A stretch of DNA of 49,314 nt from Paludibacteraceae bacterium (GCA_017517845.1 JAFWXW010000020.1:1-49314), one strand, 5' to 3'. Shown: positions 1 to 8,677, numbered from the stretch's first letter. The notes: a model not told the origin generated them from the sequence alone. A program made the numbers and translations.

Positions 1-459
1 CACCCGTTCAATGATGGCAACGGACGTATGAGCCGTTTGCTGACCTTGCTGTTGCTCTATCGTAGCGGTTATATCGGAGGGAAATATGTCAGTATGGAAA
101 TGTTGATAGAAAAGACAAAGGAAACCTATTATGAGGCCTTGCAGAACAGTTCCATTGAATGGCATAATGACAAGAGTGATTACACCTCATTTGTACGATA
201 TTACTTGGGAGTTGTATTGAAAGGATATAATGAGTTTCAAGACCGCATAGAACATCTGAAATATCGTAAGTTGTCAAAGGCTGATAGAGTAAAGGCGGTG
301 TTTGAGAAAAAGCTCGGTGTGGTCAAAAAATCAGACATAGCCACACTTTGCCCTGACATTAGCGAAACAACCATTGAACGTACCTTGAAGGAATTGCTTG
401 AGGCAGGTTTCATTGAGAAAGTCGGCAAAGGACGGGCTACGGGCTATGCGAAAAAGTAA
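1..459 (+). CDS. Fic family protein, C-terminal part (partial)
   Basis: The open frame runs in from the window edge; the 5' part is missing. The first visible residues are HPFNDGNGRMSR, the Fic catalytic loop, whose His starts AMP (or other phosphate-containing group) transfer to a target hydroxyl and whose D/E and GNGR bind the nucleotide. After about 85 helical residues the last 60 residues look like a winged helix (KSDIATLCPDISETTIERTLKELLEAGFIEKVGKG), a common C-terminal addition in Fic proteins that suggests DNA binding and autoregulation. The internal ATG at 28 lies inside the motif and is not a likely start. A second, distinct Fic gene lies at 19258-20148. Confidence 0.9.
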   Translation, partial: HPFNDGNGRMSRLLTLLLLYRSGYIGGKYVSMEMLIEKTKETYYEALQNSSIEWHNDKSDYTSFVRYYLGVVLKGYNEFQDRIEHLKYRKLSKADRVKAVFEKKLGVVKKSDIATLCPDISETTIERTLKELLEAGFIEKVGKGRATGYAKK

Positions 460-544
460 TCTATTATTTTTCTGGAGGGAGTGCAGTTTCTCGTCTGCCC
501 AATTATGATTATATCTAAAAATTTCCCTCCTATGACATAGAAAT

Positions 545-600
545 GGGTACAGCGTACAAATCCGACTATCAATTATTGAGCTTGTTTGTACGCTGTACCC
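545..600. repeat. Perfect 16-base inverted repeat
   Basis: The arms GGGTACAGCGTACAAA (545-560) and their exact complement (585-600) flank a 24-base spacer. The right arm is followed by CTCCTAACGG rather than a T-run, so it is not a standard intrinsic terminator, although it sits downstream of the Fic gene. It could be a protein binding site or the relic of a small mobile element. Confidence 0.8.
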
Positions 601-639
601 TCCTAACGGGGGTGCTGATGTGGTTGGGTTACATTTACA

Positions 640-821
640 CAGGCGTCGCCGGCATCCGCCTCTGACACCTGCCTACAATAAAGAATCACACCCCTACGGG
701 CGTGATTACTATTTGATTTACCATGCAAATTTGAATTTCGGACAATGCGTGCATTGTCCCTACACCCCTCATTATTCGTTGTGCCGTACGGTTTTGATTC
801 ACGGACACAGCACGCTGTGTC
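640..821. repeat. Chain of four short hairpins in intergenic DNA
   Basis: Stems at 640-647/664-671, 684-707 (loop CTAC), 740-759 (GGACAATG, loop CGTG, perfect) and 804-821 (GACACAG, loop CACG, perfect). This stretch is more GC-rich than its surroundings and no frame looks like a protein. The first hairpin, on the minus strand, shares TTGTAGGCAGGTGTCAGAG with the intergenic repeat near 16049, so this is a dispersed family. Together with 545-600 and the terminator at 839-868 it accounts for the 445 bases between the Fic gene and the hydrolase. Confidence 0.7.
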
Positions 822-838
822 ACTACACACAAATACAA

Positions 839-868
839 AACTCCCTCTCAGAGTAGTGAGAGGGAGTT
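839..868 (-). terminator. Intrinsic terminator of the alpha/beta hydrolase gene
   Basis: Twelve-base perfect arms (AACTCCCTCTCA and complement) with a six-base loop, followed on the minus strand by TTTTGTATTTG. It lies 37 bases past the hydrolase stop codon. Confidence 0.8.
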
Positions 869-904
869 GTATGAATTGATAAAACCTCCTTGATTTTTCA
901 GTTT

Positions 905-1864
905 TTACTGCTTCACCATATTCTGCAAGGCTGCTACTACGGCATCCATGGCGGGTTTGGAAGGATAATGGGCTGAGTTTGGGATGACTTGGCAAGTGAT
1001 GGCGTTGTTGCCATGGGTAGTTTCTAAAACAGTTTTTGTAGATGCGACAATGTCGGAATCGCCTTGGATAATGACGTAAGGCACTGTAATAGAAGACAAT
1101 GCATCTGTCAAGTCCATGTGCAATAGTTCTTTCCACAGAGAAACATTTTTCAAATACCCATTGACCATTACTGCTATAAAATCTTTTTTACGATAATCGG
1201 GACTAGTAAGCAAGCCTACAACAATTTTGCCCATTTGCGGTTTATCGGCTTTTTTATGTTCGTAACCGTTGGTGTATTTTCGTATGGAACCAGAAACCAA
1301 CATCAAATCTTTGGTAGTAATGTTGTCGATATTGGCATTTTTAATAGCTTCAAGCTTTTTCGCAGACAGTTTTGTTTGGCTTAACGCATCAAACACCTCT
1401 TGGTTGTAGAATAGATTTTTTACCAGTTGTCCATAGACAACTACCCCTTTTATCACATTTGGCTTTTCTTGTAAAACCTTAACAGTCAACACACTACCCC
1501 ACGAAGTTGCAAAGACATAAAGGTCGTTTTCTGGAAATAATCGTTTTATTTCTGCAATTAAATCCTTGGTCATAGCCACAAACATATCAACGGTAAAACT
1601 ATCGTCTATTTTGTGATTGTTTGCTCCACAACCCAATTGGTCCCAATATACCATGATAAATTGGTCTGTAAACTCTGGGAAAAGTCCCCTACAACCTACA
1701 GAGAAAGGGATTGGTGTGCCAGGTCCGCCATGTAAACAGATTACCACAGGCAATGTTTTAGATTTGCCCTCTACCAATACTTTTTGGTTATAACCACCCA
1801 AATTAAAGGTATAAAGGTCTGACACCTCGTTATTTTCAATGATTTGTTTACGCTGTTTGTTCAT
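905..1864 (-). CDS. Alpha/beta hydrolase, proline iminopeptidase-like (S33 family)
   Basis: 319 residues without a signal peptide, so probably cytoplasmic. HGGPG at residues 45-49 is the oxyanion-hole motif typical of prolyl aminopeptidases and relatives. The nucleophile is Ser121 in TSWGS, where the family usually has GGSWGS; Asp269 or Asp271 (QGDSDIV) and His299 (NSAHYP) complete a plausible triad. The fold is secure. The substrate is not: the family includes aminopeptidases, lactonases and other hydrolases. The ATG at 1864 is the first good start. It is separated from the CPBP gene upstream by 210 bases of repeats, so it may be transcribed separately, and it ends before a clear terminator. 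Confidence 0.85.
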   Translation of the reverse strand: MNKQRKQIIENNEVSDLYTFNLGGYNQKVLVEGKSKTLPVVICLHGGPGTPIPFSVGCRGLFPEFTDQFIMVYWDQLGCGANNHKIDDSFTVDMFVAMTKDLIAEIKRLFPENDLYVFATSWGSVLTVKVLQEKPNVIKGVVVYGQLVKNLFYNQEVFDALSQTKLSAKKLEAIKNANIDNITTKDLMLVSGSIRKYTNGYEHKKADKPQMGKIVVGLLTSPDYRKKDFIAVMVNGYLKNVSLWKELLHMDLTDALSSITVPYVIIQGDSDIVASTKTVLETTHGNNAITCQVIPNSAHYPSKPAMDAVVAALQNMVKQ

Positions 1865-1875
1865 AATCTATTATT

Positions 1876-2057
1876 TTTTGTCGCTTGTCGTTTGTCGCTT
1901 GTCGCTCCCATTCGGTCACTTGAATATTTCTTTTGCGACTCGGCATAATCAATGCAAGCATTGCTTCTGCACTCGCTGCTCAAGAAACTCGACAAGCTCA
2001 GGGACCGAATGGAATCGACTCACCAAATCACCGCTTCACCGCATCACCGCCTCACCA
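1876..2057. repeat. Intergenic patchwork of short repeats
   Basis: A TTTGTCGCTTGTCG unit occurs twice in tandem at 1877-1905. A ten-base inverted repeat CCATTCGGTC pairs with 2003-2012 from 1908-1917. TCACCGC-type heptamers follow in tandem near 2027-2057. No frame looks like a protein. Confidence 0.6.
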
Positions 2058-2074
2058 GAGCGAAGCGACATTTA

Positions 2075-2704
2075 TCATATCGGGAACCAAATAAAAACGG
2101 CACAGTCCCAAAGGGCGTGAGATAAAATAATTGCACCCAGACGGTTGGGAAAGAAACGGTACAATAAGCCCCAAATAAATCCAGCCACAGCAGCAGCCAT
2201 AATGAGCATAAAATTGAACTTAAAGATATGCACCAAACTGTATGCCAACGTGGTTAAAACAAAGCCCATATTAGGGTTGAAACGTTTAGAAAGGTTGTTT
2301 TGAAGGTATCCACGCCAAAAAATCTCTTCGGCAGGACCTATGATAAACAAAAGTAGCAACGACAAAATCCAAGGATTTTCGCCATCTTTCACGCCGTAAA
2401 TATTGTTCACCTGTGGACGAGCAAAATCGAACATCCACGAAGACACCTTGTCCCCTATCCAAAATACGCCCCATAGAGCCACTGCAATACCTATACCCAA
2501 TAAAATATCCACCCAGTTCATTTTAATGCCTTTAAGGCAGGTTTTATCAGCCCACAACGAGTATGTAGTGAGTATCATGCCAGAAATGGTCATGGTAATC
2601 CAAAAATTGACATAAGGCGATGTCCAGGGCGAAAACATTATGCCCCAAAGCACTGTGGCAATGCCAATACCCACAATAGGTTTTATTGAATTAGCTGTTT
2701 TCAT
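2075..2704 (-). CDS. CPBP family intramembrane glutamic endopeptidase
   Basis: 209 residues with about six hydrophobic segments. The family motifs are present in order: EEIFWR (Glu126-Glu127, Arg131), His159 in a YSLVH helix, and HALWD (His196, Asp200). These match the Rce1/CPBP (Abi) membrane proteases, which use Glu and His residues within the membrane. Bacterial members act in peptide processing, bacteriocin immunity or unknown roles; the substrate here is not predictable. Its ATG overlaps the stop codon of the upstream prenyltransferase by one base (TAATG), implying translational coupling. Confidence 0.88.
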   Translation of the reverse strand: MKTANSIKPIVGIGIATVLWGIMFSPWTSPYVNFWITMTISGMILTTYSLWADKTCLKGIKMNWVDILLGIGIAVALWGVFWIGDKVSSWMFDFARPQVNNIYGVKDGENPWILSLLLLFIIGPAEEIFWRGYLQNNLSKRFNPNMGFVLTTLAYSLVHIFKFNFMLIMAAAVAGFIWGLLYRFFPNRLGAIILSHALWDCAVFIWFPI

Positions 2705-3594
2705 TAAACAATAAATTTAGAAACTACCAAACATACAGATAAAACAAGCGAGAACACCATTTGCAACTGTGCTGTACGCATATCGAGCATAGCAATGGCA
2801 TTTATATCATCATAACCATTAATCATGATTTTAGCACATTTTGCAGACATTGGAATGGTAAGTGCAATGAAAAGCACTGGCCAAGGAAGGTAACCTCCAA
2901 CAACAAGAGCACCAAGCCAAATGCAAGGGAAGGTCATTTCAAAACCATAAAGCCACGCTGCACTCTTTTTGCCCATACTCATGGCCATTGTAACAATACC
3001 TGCACGTTTGTCGGTAGCCATATCACGAGTATTGTTGGCATGTAAAATACCATCGGTAATAAGTCCTACTGGCAACGCAATGTAAAGCACACTCCAATCT
3101 ATCGCACCTGTAATAGCATATGAAGTACCGATGGTTGGAAGAAATGCAAAGGTTATTAGAATATCCAAATCGCCCAAAGCGTTGTATTTAAGAAATGGGT
3201 ACAACAACATGCACACAGCACCTGCCATGCCTATCCAAAGAATAGGAAGCCCAGTGCAATACAAAATACCCAATCCAGACAATACAGACACCACCAACAT
3301 AGCAATAGCAAAATTACGTATTTCGTTAGCCTGGAATAGACCACTTGTAATGGAAGTAGCTCCAAAAGTATCTGTATCATCTACTTTCTTTTTAAAATCG
3401 AAATAATCACTCCACAAATTACCTGTAATGTGAAATAAAACCATCCCTATCAATGTCCAAACTGCCAAATACCAGTTAATATCTGCATTTTTTGAGAATA
3501 AATAAGCAATAGAAACAATAATAGGCATAGCCGATGCAGGGAAAGACCAAGGTCTGGTTGCTATGAACCAATCTTTAATTGTACGTTTTTTCAT
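2704..3594 (-). CDS. UbiA-family prenyltransferase (MenA-like)
   Basis: A polytopic membrane protein with both UbiA aspartate motifs: NLWSDYFDF near residues 59-67 and NNTRDMATDKRAG near 187-199, which bind prenyl diphosphate through Mg2+. Similarity to 1,4-dihydroxy-2-naphthoate polyprenyltransferase suggests a menaquinone step, but other UbiA enzymes are possible. I start at the ATG at 3594 (296 residues). An in-frame TTG at 3624 overlaps a promoter -7 box at 3614-3621 and is therefore unlikely. It is followed directly by the CPBP protease gene. Confidence 0.85.
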   Translation of the reverse strand: MKKRTIKDWFIATRPWSFPASAMPIIVSIAYLFSKNADINWYLAVWTLIGMVLFHITGNLWSDYFDFKKKVDDTDTFGATSITSGLFQANEIRNFAIAMLVVSVLSGLGILYCTGLPILWIGMAGAVCMLLYPFLKYNALGDLDILITFAFLPTIGTSYAITGAIDWSVLYIALPVGLITDGILHANNTRDMATDKRAGIVTMAMSMGKKSAAWLYGFEMTFPCIWLGALVVGGYLPWPVLFIALTIPMSAKCAKIMINGYDDINAIAMLDMRTAQLQMVFSLVLSVCLVVSKFIV

Positions 3595-3613
3595 TTTTTT
3601 CTTTTTTACGCGA

Positions 3614-3621
3614 CAAATATA
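3614..3621 (-). promoter_or_regulatory. Bacteroidetes -7 box (TATATTTG) for the prenyltransferase operon
   Basis: Matches TAnnTTTG and lies about 20 bases upstream of the chosen ATG, which helps to decide that start. No clear -33 TTTG is seen. Confidence 0.6.
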
Positions 3622-3730
3622 CAAAAAAATAAGAGACCAACCGAAGTTGATCTCTATTTTGTATTATTTAAGTTTATTGTTGCAGGGAACTTTATTCCCA
3701 GCACCCAGAGAGTTTAAACAGATCGAAGCA

Positions 3731-3855
3731 TTTAGGTTTATTTGAGAGAGGGATTTCAAGGCGTGCGTAGTGCGAGAAAGCGGAGTTTACAAAGCGTAAA
3801 TGAGCATTTCGAGCACAAGCAACAACGCAGAAAGCACCTCTCAAATGAGCCTAAA
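3731..3855 (+). repeat. Structured intergenic repeat, copy C
   Basis: The terminal arms 3731-3748 and 3838-3855 pair over 18 bases with two G-T wobbles. The core contains CGGAGTTTAC, then CGTAAATGAG, then AACGCAGAA. Copies A (41745-41863) and B (40236-40343) share the core but have different terminal stems. The right arm ends exactly at the stop codon of the DUF3078 gene, so it probably also ends that transcript. Confidence 0.85.
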
Positions 3856-4776
3856 TTATTTCTCAAAGCGATATGCTAGACCCAAACTCACAAACTCCTT
3901 AAATTGGATTTTTTCGTCCCAACCATCGCCAACAGTAGAGTCGTAACGAGGATTTAGAGACACGCGAGCGGTAAGCCATTTGTATAGTTTGAAATCACCT
4001 ACGATTTGCCAATCTACTTCTATGCCTTTGTAGTTGGTATAGAAAGAAAGAATACTTGATAAGGTAATGTAGTCATTGAATTGTTGACGATAATCTACTT
4101 TTAAACGGCTACCTACCATATCGTAGTCTAACATTTGTTTGTGAGCATAACCTAGATGTGTACTGATGCTACCAAGAGAACCATCTTCCATAACGTATTC
4201 GGTAGTATCGTTGATGTAGGTTAAACGGAAATCATAAGGAGAAATCATTACAGAAATATCTATTTTCTTTTCTGTGTTAGAATATTTATAATCAAAACCA
4301 AGACCTGTGTTGAAACGAAGTGGAGACACTATAGCTGCAGTTTTTTCGTTGGTATCGATTTTATAATTATTGAATAAAGTTGTAGAAACTTCACCTGTCC
4401 ATGCTACATTCCAACCTTTACCTATTAAGTAACCTAATTTGGTTGCATATTGAGACTTATCATCTGTTAAGTGGAAAGCACGACCAGCTTTGTCTTCTGT
4501 AAATGTTGTAGTAACACCATATTTAAGGTCCACTTTATTATCCCAAGAGAAACCATTTTCTCCAGCATAATTCCACCAACCTTGTAAAGCACCTAAAACA
4601 GATAGGTTGCTATTTCCACCGTCATACCAGTTGTCTGTTACATAGTTTTGTGTTGCTTGTACAGAAATATCAACACCTTTTTTCCAATTAGAAGGAGTAC
4701 CTGCTTCTTCTGCTTGAGCCCATACTGTAGCTATTGAAGCTACTAATAATGTAATAATTAAGTTAATTTTTTTCAT
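3856..4776 (-). CDS. DUF3078 domain-containing outer-membrane-type protein
   Basis: 306 residues. A clear signal peptide ([22 protein letters not shown]) is followed by [25 protein letters not shown], the pattern at the start of DUF3078 proteins of Bacteroidetes. The rest alternates aromatic and polar residues in likely beta strands and ends in GLAYRFEK, as expected of an outer-membrane beta barrel. Function is unknown. The gene overlaps pyrD by four bases and so sits in the pyrK-pyrD transcript, although nothing else links it to pyrimidine synthesis. Confidence 0.85.
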   Translation of the reverse strand: MKKINLIITLLVASIATVWAQAEEAGTPSNWKKGVDISVQATQNYVTDNWYDGGNSNLSVLGALQGWWNYAGENGFSWDNKVDLKYGVTTTFTEDKAGRAFHLTDDKSQYATKLGYLIGKGWNVAWTGEVSTTLFNNYKIDTNEKTAAIVSPLRFNTGLGFDYKYSNTEKKIDISVMISPYDFRLTYINDTTEYVMEDGSLGSISTHLGYAHKQMLDYDMVGSRLKVDYRQQFNDYITLSSILSFYTNYKGIEVDWQIVGDFKLYKWLTARVSLNPRYDSTVGDGWDEKIQFKEFVSLGLAYRFEK

Positions 4777-5684
4777 AATTCAAGTTTTCCAATAATTTGT
4801 TTTATAGATTCATAATTATGTCTTTTTAAATAATCTTCTATGCCATCTACCACTTTCATAGTAACTGATGGATCAATAAAGTTTGCTGTACCAATTTCTA
4901 TTGCAGTAGCCCCTGCCAAGAAAAATTCTATAGCATCGGTAGCATTCATAATACCACCAAGACCAACAATAGGAATATTTACCGCTTTTGATACTTGCCA
5001 AACCATACGTAGAGCAACAGGTTTAACACATGGACCAGAAAGACCTCCAGTAACAGTAGATAAAACTGGTTTACGAGTTTCTGCATTAATAGCCATACCC
5101 ATTATGGTATTAATTAGTGATACAGAATCTGCACCTTCGGCTTCCACAGCACGAGCAATTTCTGCTATGTCAGTCACATTTGGAGAAAGCTTAACGATAA
5201 GAGTTTTGTTGTATGCTTTACGCACTGCTTTTACTACTTCGGCTGCAGCAGAACAAGAAGTTCCAAAAGCCATACCACCTTGTTTCACATTAGGACAAGA
5301 AATATTTAATTCAATGGCTGGAATTCCTTCCAAATCGTTAATTTTTTCTGCTGTTGCAACGTAATCTTCTATACTCGCACCCGATACATTTACGATTACA
5401 TTTGTATCATAATTTTTTACAGTTGGATATATGTTTTCACAGAAGTAATCAACCCCTTTATTTTGCAATCCAACGGCGTTTAACATACCTGAGGGCACTT
5501 CTGCAAGGCGTGGATAGGCATTTCCTTCGCGATGGCGAATAGTAGTTCCCTTTACAATTATACCACCCATTCGCGAGAAGTTTACAAAATCCTCAAACTC
5601 GGTTCCATACCCGAAAGTTCCAGAAGCAGTCATCACTGGATTTCTAAGTGATAAATCACCTATTTTTACACTTAAATCTACCAT
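4773..5684 (-). CDS. pyrD: Dihydroorotate dehydrogenase B, catalytic subunit
   Basis: 303 residues, usual for class 1B. It oxidises dihydroorotate to orotate using FMN, in the fourth step of UMP synthesis. Visible signatures: [16 protein letters not shown] near residues 15-30; ELNISCPN, with Cys130 as the catalytic base of class 1 enzymes; KLSPNV; and GLGGI and [12 protein letters not shown] for FMN phosphate binding. The partner PyrK lies immediately upstream with a seven-base overlap, which confirms the NAD-linked 1B type. Confidence 0.96.
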   Translation of the reverse strand: MVDLSVKIGDLSLRNPVMTASGTFGYGTEFEDFVNFSRMGGIIVKGTTIRHREGNAYPRLAEVPSGMLNAVGLQNKGVDYFCENIYPTVKNYDTNVIVNVSGASIEDYVATAEKINDLEGIPAIELNISCPNVKQGGMAFGTSCSAAAEVVKAVRKAYNKTLIVKLSPNVTDIAEIARAVEAEGADSVSLINTIMGMAINAETRKPVLSTVTGGLSGPCVKPVALRMVWQVSKAVNIPIVGLGGIMNATDAIEFFLAGATAIEIGTANFIDPSVTMKVVDGIEDYLKRHNYESIKQIIGKLEL

Positions 5685-6448
5685 GGTAATTCGTTAATAT
5701 TAAATACTGGCCCATCGGTACAAACACATTTGTGTCCTTCGTGGGTTTGAGTTACACAACATAAACATGCACCTACTCCGCATGCCATTTTATTTTCCAA
5801 AGAGACTTCACAGTCTATATTTTTTTCACGAGCCACTGTGGACAATGCTTTCATCATAGGAGTTGGACCGCAAGAGAAAATGCGAGCATAATCTGCATTT
5901 TTCCACAAACTATGGTTGGTTACAAAACCTTTATCTCCTACACTTCCGTCTTCTGTGGTGATGAAAACTTCACCCACTTCTTTATAGGCATTTAAAGGCA
6001 AAATATCCGCCTCTTTTCTAAAACCTAATAGGAAGTGTACTTTTCTACCTTCACTTGATAATACGCGACCTAAATGAAGTAAAGGAGCAATTCCTACACC
6101 ACCACCTACTAGTAAAACAGGTTTGTTTTCTGCAACATCAGTATCAAAACCATTACCTAGTGGGAAAATAACGTTTACTTTGTCATCTTCTTTACGGGTA
6201 GATAGCCAAGCTGTGCCATCACCAACCTTTTGGATAAGTAAATCCATTTCTTTATTTTCTGGACGAACATCGTGAATGGAAATAGGACGACGAAGAAATA
6301 CAGTAGGGGTTTCATCTATACGCAGTTCTGCGAACTGGCCTGCCTTTATTTCTGGTAAAGTTTCAAATGATAGGGTCATTTTAAAGTATGTAGAAGTAAC
6401 CCATTCATTCTTTATTACAGTACCATCTAATTGGTATTTTTTAGACAT
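5678..6448 (-). CDS. pyrK: Dihydroorotate dehydrogenase electron transfer subunit
   Basis: 256 residues. It passes electrons from PyrD through a 2Fe-2S cluster and FAD to NAD+. [11 protein letters not shown] is the FAD-binding RxxS motif; [15 protein letters not shown] starts the NAD domain; the C-terminus has the cluster cysteines Cys223, Cys228, Cys231 and Cys241 or Cys243 (CGVGACLCC). It overlaps pyrD by seven bases. The ATG at 6448 is preceded by a TATCTTTG box, so pyrK is first in a pyrK-pyrD-DUF3078 operon. Confidence 0.95.
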   Translation of the reverse strand: MSKKYQLDGTVIKNEWVTSTYFKMTLSFETLPEIKAGQFAELRIDETPTVFLRRPISIHDVRPENKEMDLLIQKVGDGTAWLSTRKEDDKVNVIFPLGNGFDTDVAENKPVLLVGGGVGIAPLLHLGRVLSSEGRKVHFLLGFRKEADILPLNAYKEVGEVFITTEDGSVGDKGFVTNHSLWKNADYARIFSCGPTPMMKALSTVAREKNIDCEVSLENKMACGVGACLCCVTQTHEGHKCVCTDGPVFNINELPW

Positions 6449-6475
6449 CTTTATTAAGAGATTTTAAATTTTGTG

Positions 6476-6483
6476 CAAAGATA
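6476..6483 (-). promoter_or_regulatory. -7 box TATCTTTG upstream of pyrK
   Basis: Exact match to TAnnTTTG, 28 bases before the pyrK ATG. No -33 TTTG is seen at the usual distance. Confidence 0.6.
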
Positions 6484-6553
6484 GTAAAAATAAAGGAGAG
6501 TTTAGAAAGGAGAAAGGAGAAATTTATATAAAGGAGAGCAAAGATGAGTTCTC

Positions 6554-7000
6554 TCATTTAGAGAACTCATCATACGTATTATCTGTATAGTAAACTACTA
6601 TGCGTTGAATTTTTTTAGGAGGAATTTCTTTTACAACTTCTTTTACTATTGTATTAGTAGCAACTACTTGATTTTCTGTATTTTGTGATAGTTTTTGTAT
6701 AGGTTTAACAGGATTTTGAGGCTCTGAGAATTGAATATTTGACTCTTCTGTGGGAAATAAGTCAAATAAACCTGGCTGAGCGAGCTTTTCATGCTTATAC
6801 ATGGGTTCTTTTCCTGATAATAACCACTCAGTATTCAAAGACGGAAAAGCTGTCATAATTTTCTGTATAGTATCCAAACTTGGTTTGCTTCTTCCTGATA
6901 ATAAGTGAGATACATTAGAAACTTGTATGTCACATAGATTAGCAAACTCCTTTGAAGATAGTTTTTCTCTTTCAATAATTTGTTTAATACGATCTTTCAT
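6554..7000 (-). CDS. XRE-type helix-turn-helix transcriptional regulator
   Basis: 148 residues. Residues 1-60 form a Cro/C1-type HTH (MKDRIKQIIEREKLSSKEFANLCDIQ..VSHLLSGRSKPSLDTIQKIMTAFP) followed by LNTEWLLSGKEPMY, a frequent extension in Bacteroidetes regulators. The C-terminal half is Glu/Pro/Val rich and probably flexible. I choose the ATG at 7000, which has GGAG nine bases upstream, over an in-frame TTG at 7015. The gene faces a long non-coding field of TGTAAA/TTTACA motifs, which may be its own operators. Confidence 0.88.
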   Translation of the reverse strand: MKDRIKQIIEREKLSSKEFANLCDIQVSNVSHLLSGRSKPSLDTIQKIMTAFPSLNTEWLLSGKEPMYKHEKLAQPGLFDLFPTEESNIQFSEPQNPVKPIQKLSQNTENQVVATNTIVKEVVKEIPPKKIQRIVVYYTDNTYDEFSK

Positions 7001-7038
7001 AAAGAAATTCTCCAAATAAATACAAATAGTGTTTATTA

Positions 7039-7523
7039 ATTTTGCTACAAATGTAAAACTTTAATTTTACATTTGCAAATTTACAAAACTATAAATTTAC
7101 AATTTAAAGGATATACTTTTGTAAATAAAATCATCACTACAAATGTAAACAAGTGTAAAATACCCATTTTTATATATTTAAGTATTAGTTTAATTAATTT
7201 TTATAAATAACTAGTAAATAAATATATAATTCATAATAATTTATCATTTTCAAAGACTTATAACATAAATTTACATCATATTTATAAATATTACAAAACT
7301 ACTTTAACTAAATATATGTAAAATACTGAATTAAAGTATTTTATACCTTTCTTTATTTCATAAAGATTACAATATAATTTTGTAAAACCACAAATGTATT
7401 GAAAGTAAAATTAAATTCTAGAATGTAAAATATATTGACTGTAATTTACAAATTACACTTGTAATATTTATTTTAATACTATACTATTTACGTTTGTATC
7501 AAATTTTGCTACACATTTGTAAA
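7039..7523. promoter_or_regulatory. Field of 13 TGTAAA/TTTACA motifs between XRE and mazG
   Basis: TGTAAA starts at 7052, 7120, 7144, 7154, 7317, 7381, 7424 and 7518. TTTACA starts at 7066, 7080, 7096, 7270 and 7445. CTACAAATGTAAA occurs twice (7045, 7137), and ATTTTGCTACA occurs at both ends (7039 and 7503). The first pair forms TGTAAAA-6-TTTTACA at 7052-7071, an operator-like inverted repeat. There is no ORF of note; the stretch is about 90 percent A+T. Repressor sites or a DNA maintenance site are both possible. Confidence 0.65.
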
Positions 7524-7628
7524 GTAAACTCCCACCCTATTTTTCAATATTTTTATTCTTATGAAAATTTTACTCCTAATTTTTTTCTAATATTTTGGAG
7601 ACTCTCCTATCATTAAATAAAAAAATGC

Positions 7629-7636
7629 TAACTTTG
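7629..7636 (+). promoter_or_regulatory. -7 box TAACTTTG for mazG
   Basis: Matches TAnnTTTG 21 bases before the ATG at 7657. An in-frame GTG at 7636 overlaps the box and is therefore not the start. Confidence 0.6.
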
Positions 7637-7656
7637 TGTATCAATTAAAAATTTAT

Positions 7657-8439
7657 ATGGAAAAGAAACTTAAAGCATTTAAAAGAACCTTGGAGGTTTT
7701 AGATAGATTACGTGAAGAATGCCCATGGGATAGAAAACAAACCAACGAATCTCTCCGCCCTCTTACTATAGAGGAGTGTTACGAATTAACAGATGCAATT
7801 ATAGCAGAAAATGATGAAGAACTGAAAATAGAACTAGGCGATGTGCTACTTCATATACTTTTCTATGCAAAAATCGCAGAAGAGAAAAAAAAGTTTAACA
7901 TTGAAAATGTATGTAACTCACTCTGTGACAAGCTAATATATCGCCATCCGCACATTTTTAGCTCTGCTGAGGCCAAAAATTCAGAAGATGTGGAGAAGAA
8001 CTGGGCAATTTTGAAGCTACGCGAAGGTAAAAATAAGACCACACTGGGAGGGGTTCCTAAATCTTTACCTAGTTTGATTAAAGCATGGCGTATTCAAGAC
8101 AAAGCAAGAAGTGTAGGTTTCGATTGGAATAAAAAAGAAGATGTTTGGGAGAAAGTAAAAGAAGAAATAGCTGAGGTCGAAGCAGAAATTAAGCAAGACT
8201 CTCCTACCTTAGATTTAGAAAAAGAATTTGGTGACTTAATGTTTAGCATAATTAATGCAGCTCGTCTTTATGGTGTAAACCCAGAAAATGCCTTAGAACG
8301 CACTAATCAGAAGTTTATAAATCGCTTTAATTACATAGAATCAAAAGCCTCTGAGCAGGGGAAATTCGTTAAGGAATTGACGCTTGAGGAAATGGAAGAG
8401 TTGTGGTGTGAAGCAAAACAGTTAGGAGTTAGGAGTTAG
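7657..8439 (+). CDS. mazG: Nucleoside triphosphate pyrophosphohydrolase MazG
   Basis: 260 residues. It hydrolyses NTPs or dNTPs to NMP and pyrophosphate, cleaning the pool or lowering ppGpp. There are two tandem MazG domains. The first has CPWDRKQTNESLRPLTIEECYEL and EELKIELGDVLLHILFYAKI (the EExxE...ExxD metal motif); the second has KVKEEIAEVEAEI...LEKEFGDLMFSIINAARL. Length and domain pair match the E. coli enzyme. The last codons and the stop lie inside a TTAGGAR heptamer repeat, so the C-terminal QLGVRS is encoded by repeat DNA. Confidence 0.95.
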   Translation: MEKKLKAFKRTLEVLDRLREECPWDRKQTNESLRPLTIEECYELTDAIIAENDEELKIELGDVLLHILFYAKIAEEKKKFNIENVCNSLCDKLIYRHPHIFSSAEAKNSEDVEKNWAILKLREGKNKTTLGGVPKSLPSLIKAWRIQDKARSVGFDWNKKEDVWEKVKEEIAEVEAEIKQDSPTLDLEKEFGDLMFSIINAARLYGVNPENALERTNQKFINRFNYIESKASEQGKFVKELTLEEMEELWCEAKQLGVRS

Positions 8440-8462
8440 GAGTTAGGAATTAGGAATTAGGA
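8421..8462. repeat. TTAGGAR heptamer tandem repeat (six units)
   Basis: Four GTTAGGA units followed by two ATTAGGA units. It overlaps the 3' end of mazG. Similar runs occur at 15966-15993, 38853-38880 and 49290-49310. Confidence 0.9.
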
Positions 8463-8551
8463 ATTTTGCGAGTAAGCGAGAGCAGAAGAAAAGCTTGTTT
8501 TTATTATGCCGAGTGCAGCCAGCAATCATGAGCGTATCACAAAAAAAAGTT

Positions 8552-8605
8552 CCAATGAAAATTGGACCATACGTTACTGAAGGTAACTAGCACCCTTCTG
8601 GGTGC
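8552..8605. repeat. Chain of three short hairpins
   Basis: CCAAT-GAAA-ATTGG at 8552-8565, GTTAC-5-GTAAC at 8573-8587, and GCACCC-TTCT-GGGTGC at 8590-8605. These resemble the chains at 640-821 and 16024-16129 in style. They fill the mazG to tRNA-Lys gap with no visible gene. Confidence 0.6.
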
Positions 8606-8635
8606 CGTACCTTAGCACGTATATAAAATATGATA

Positions 8636-8677
8636 GGTCACAAAAAAAGCGTTCTTACGAACGCTTTTTTTGTGACC
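8636..8677 (-). terminator. Bidirectional terminator overlapping the tRNA-Lys 3' end
   Basis: Nineteen-base perfect arms (8636-8654 and 8659-8677) around loop TTAC, with a seven-base T-run within the arm in either direction. The outer five bases, GGTCA, repeat the end of the tRNA acceptor strand, so the hairpin and the mature tRNA 3' end overlap. Confidence 0.85.

Noticed and set aside
620-856. Frames of 78 and 177 residues over the hairpin chain and hydrolase end
   Set aside because: They are translations of inverted repeats or run antisense to the hydrolase; they show no protein-like composition or start signal.
7016-7656. Replication origin in the TGTAAA field
   Set aside because: No TTATCCACA-type DnaA boxes and no dnaA, dnaN or gidA nearby; I keep only the regulatory-field call.
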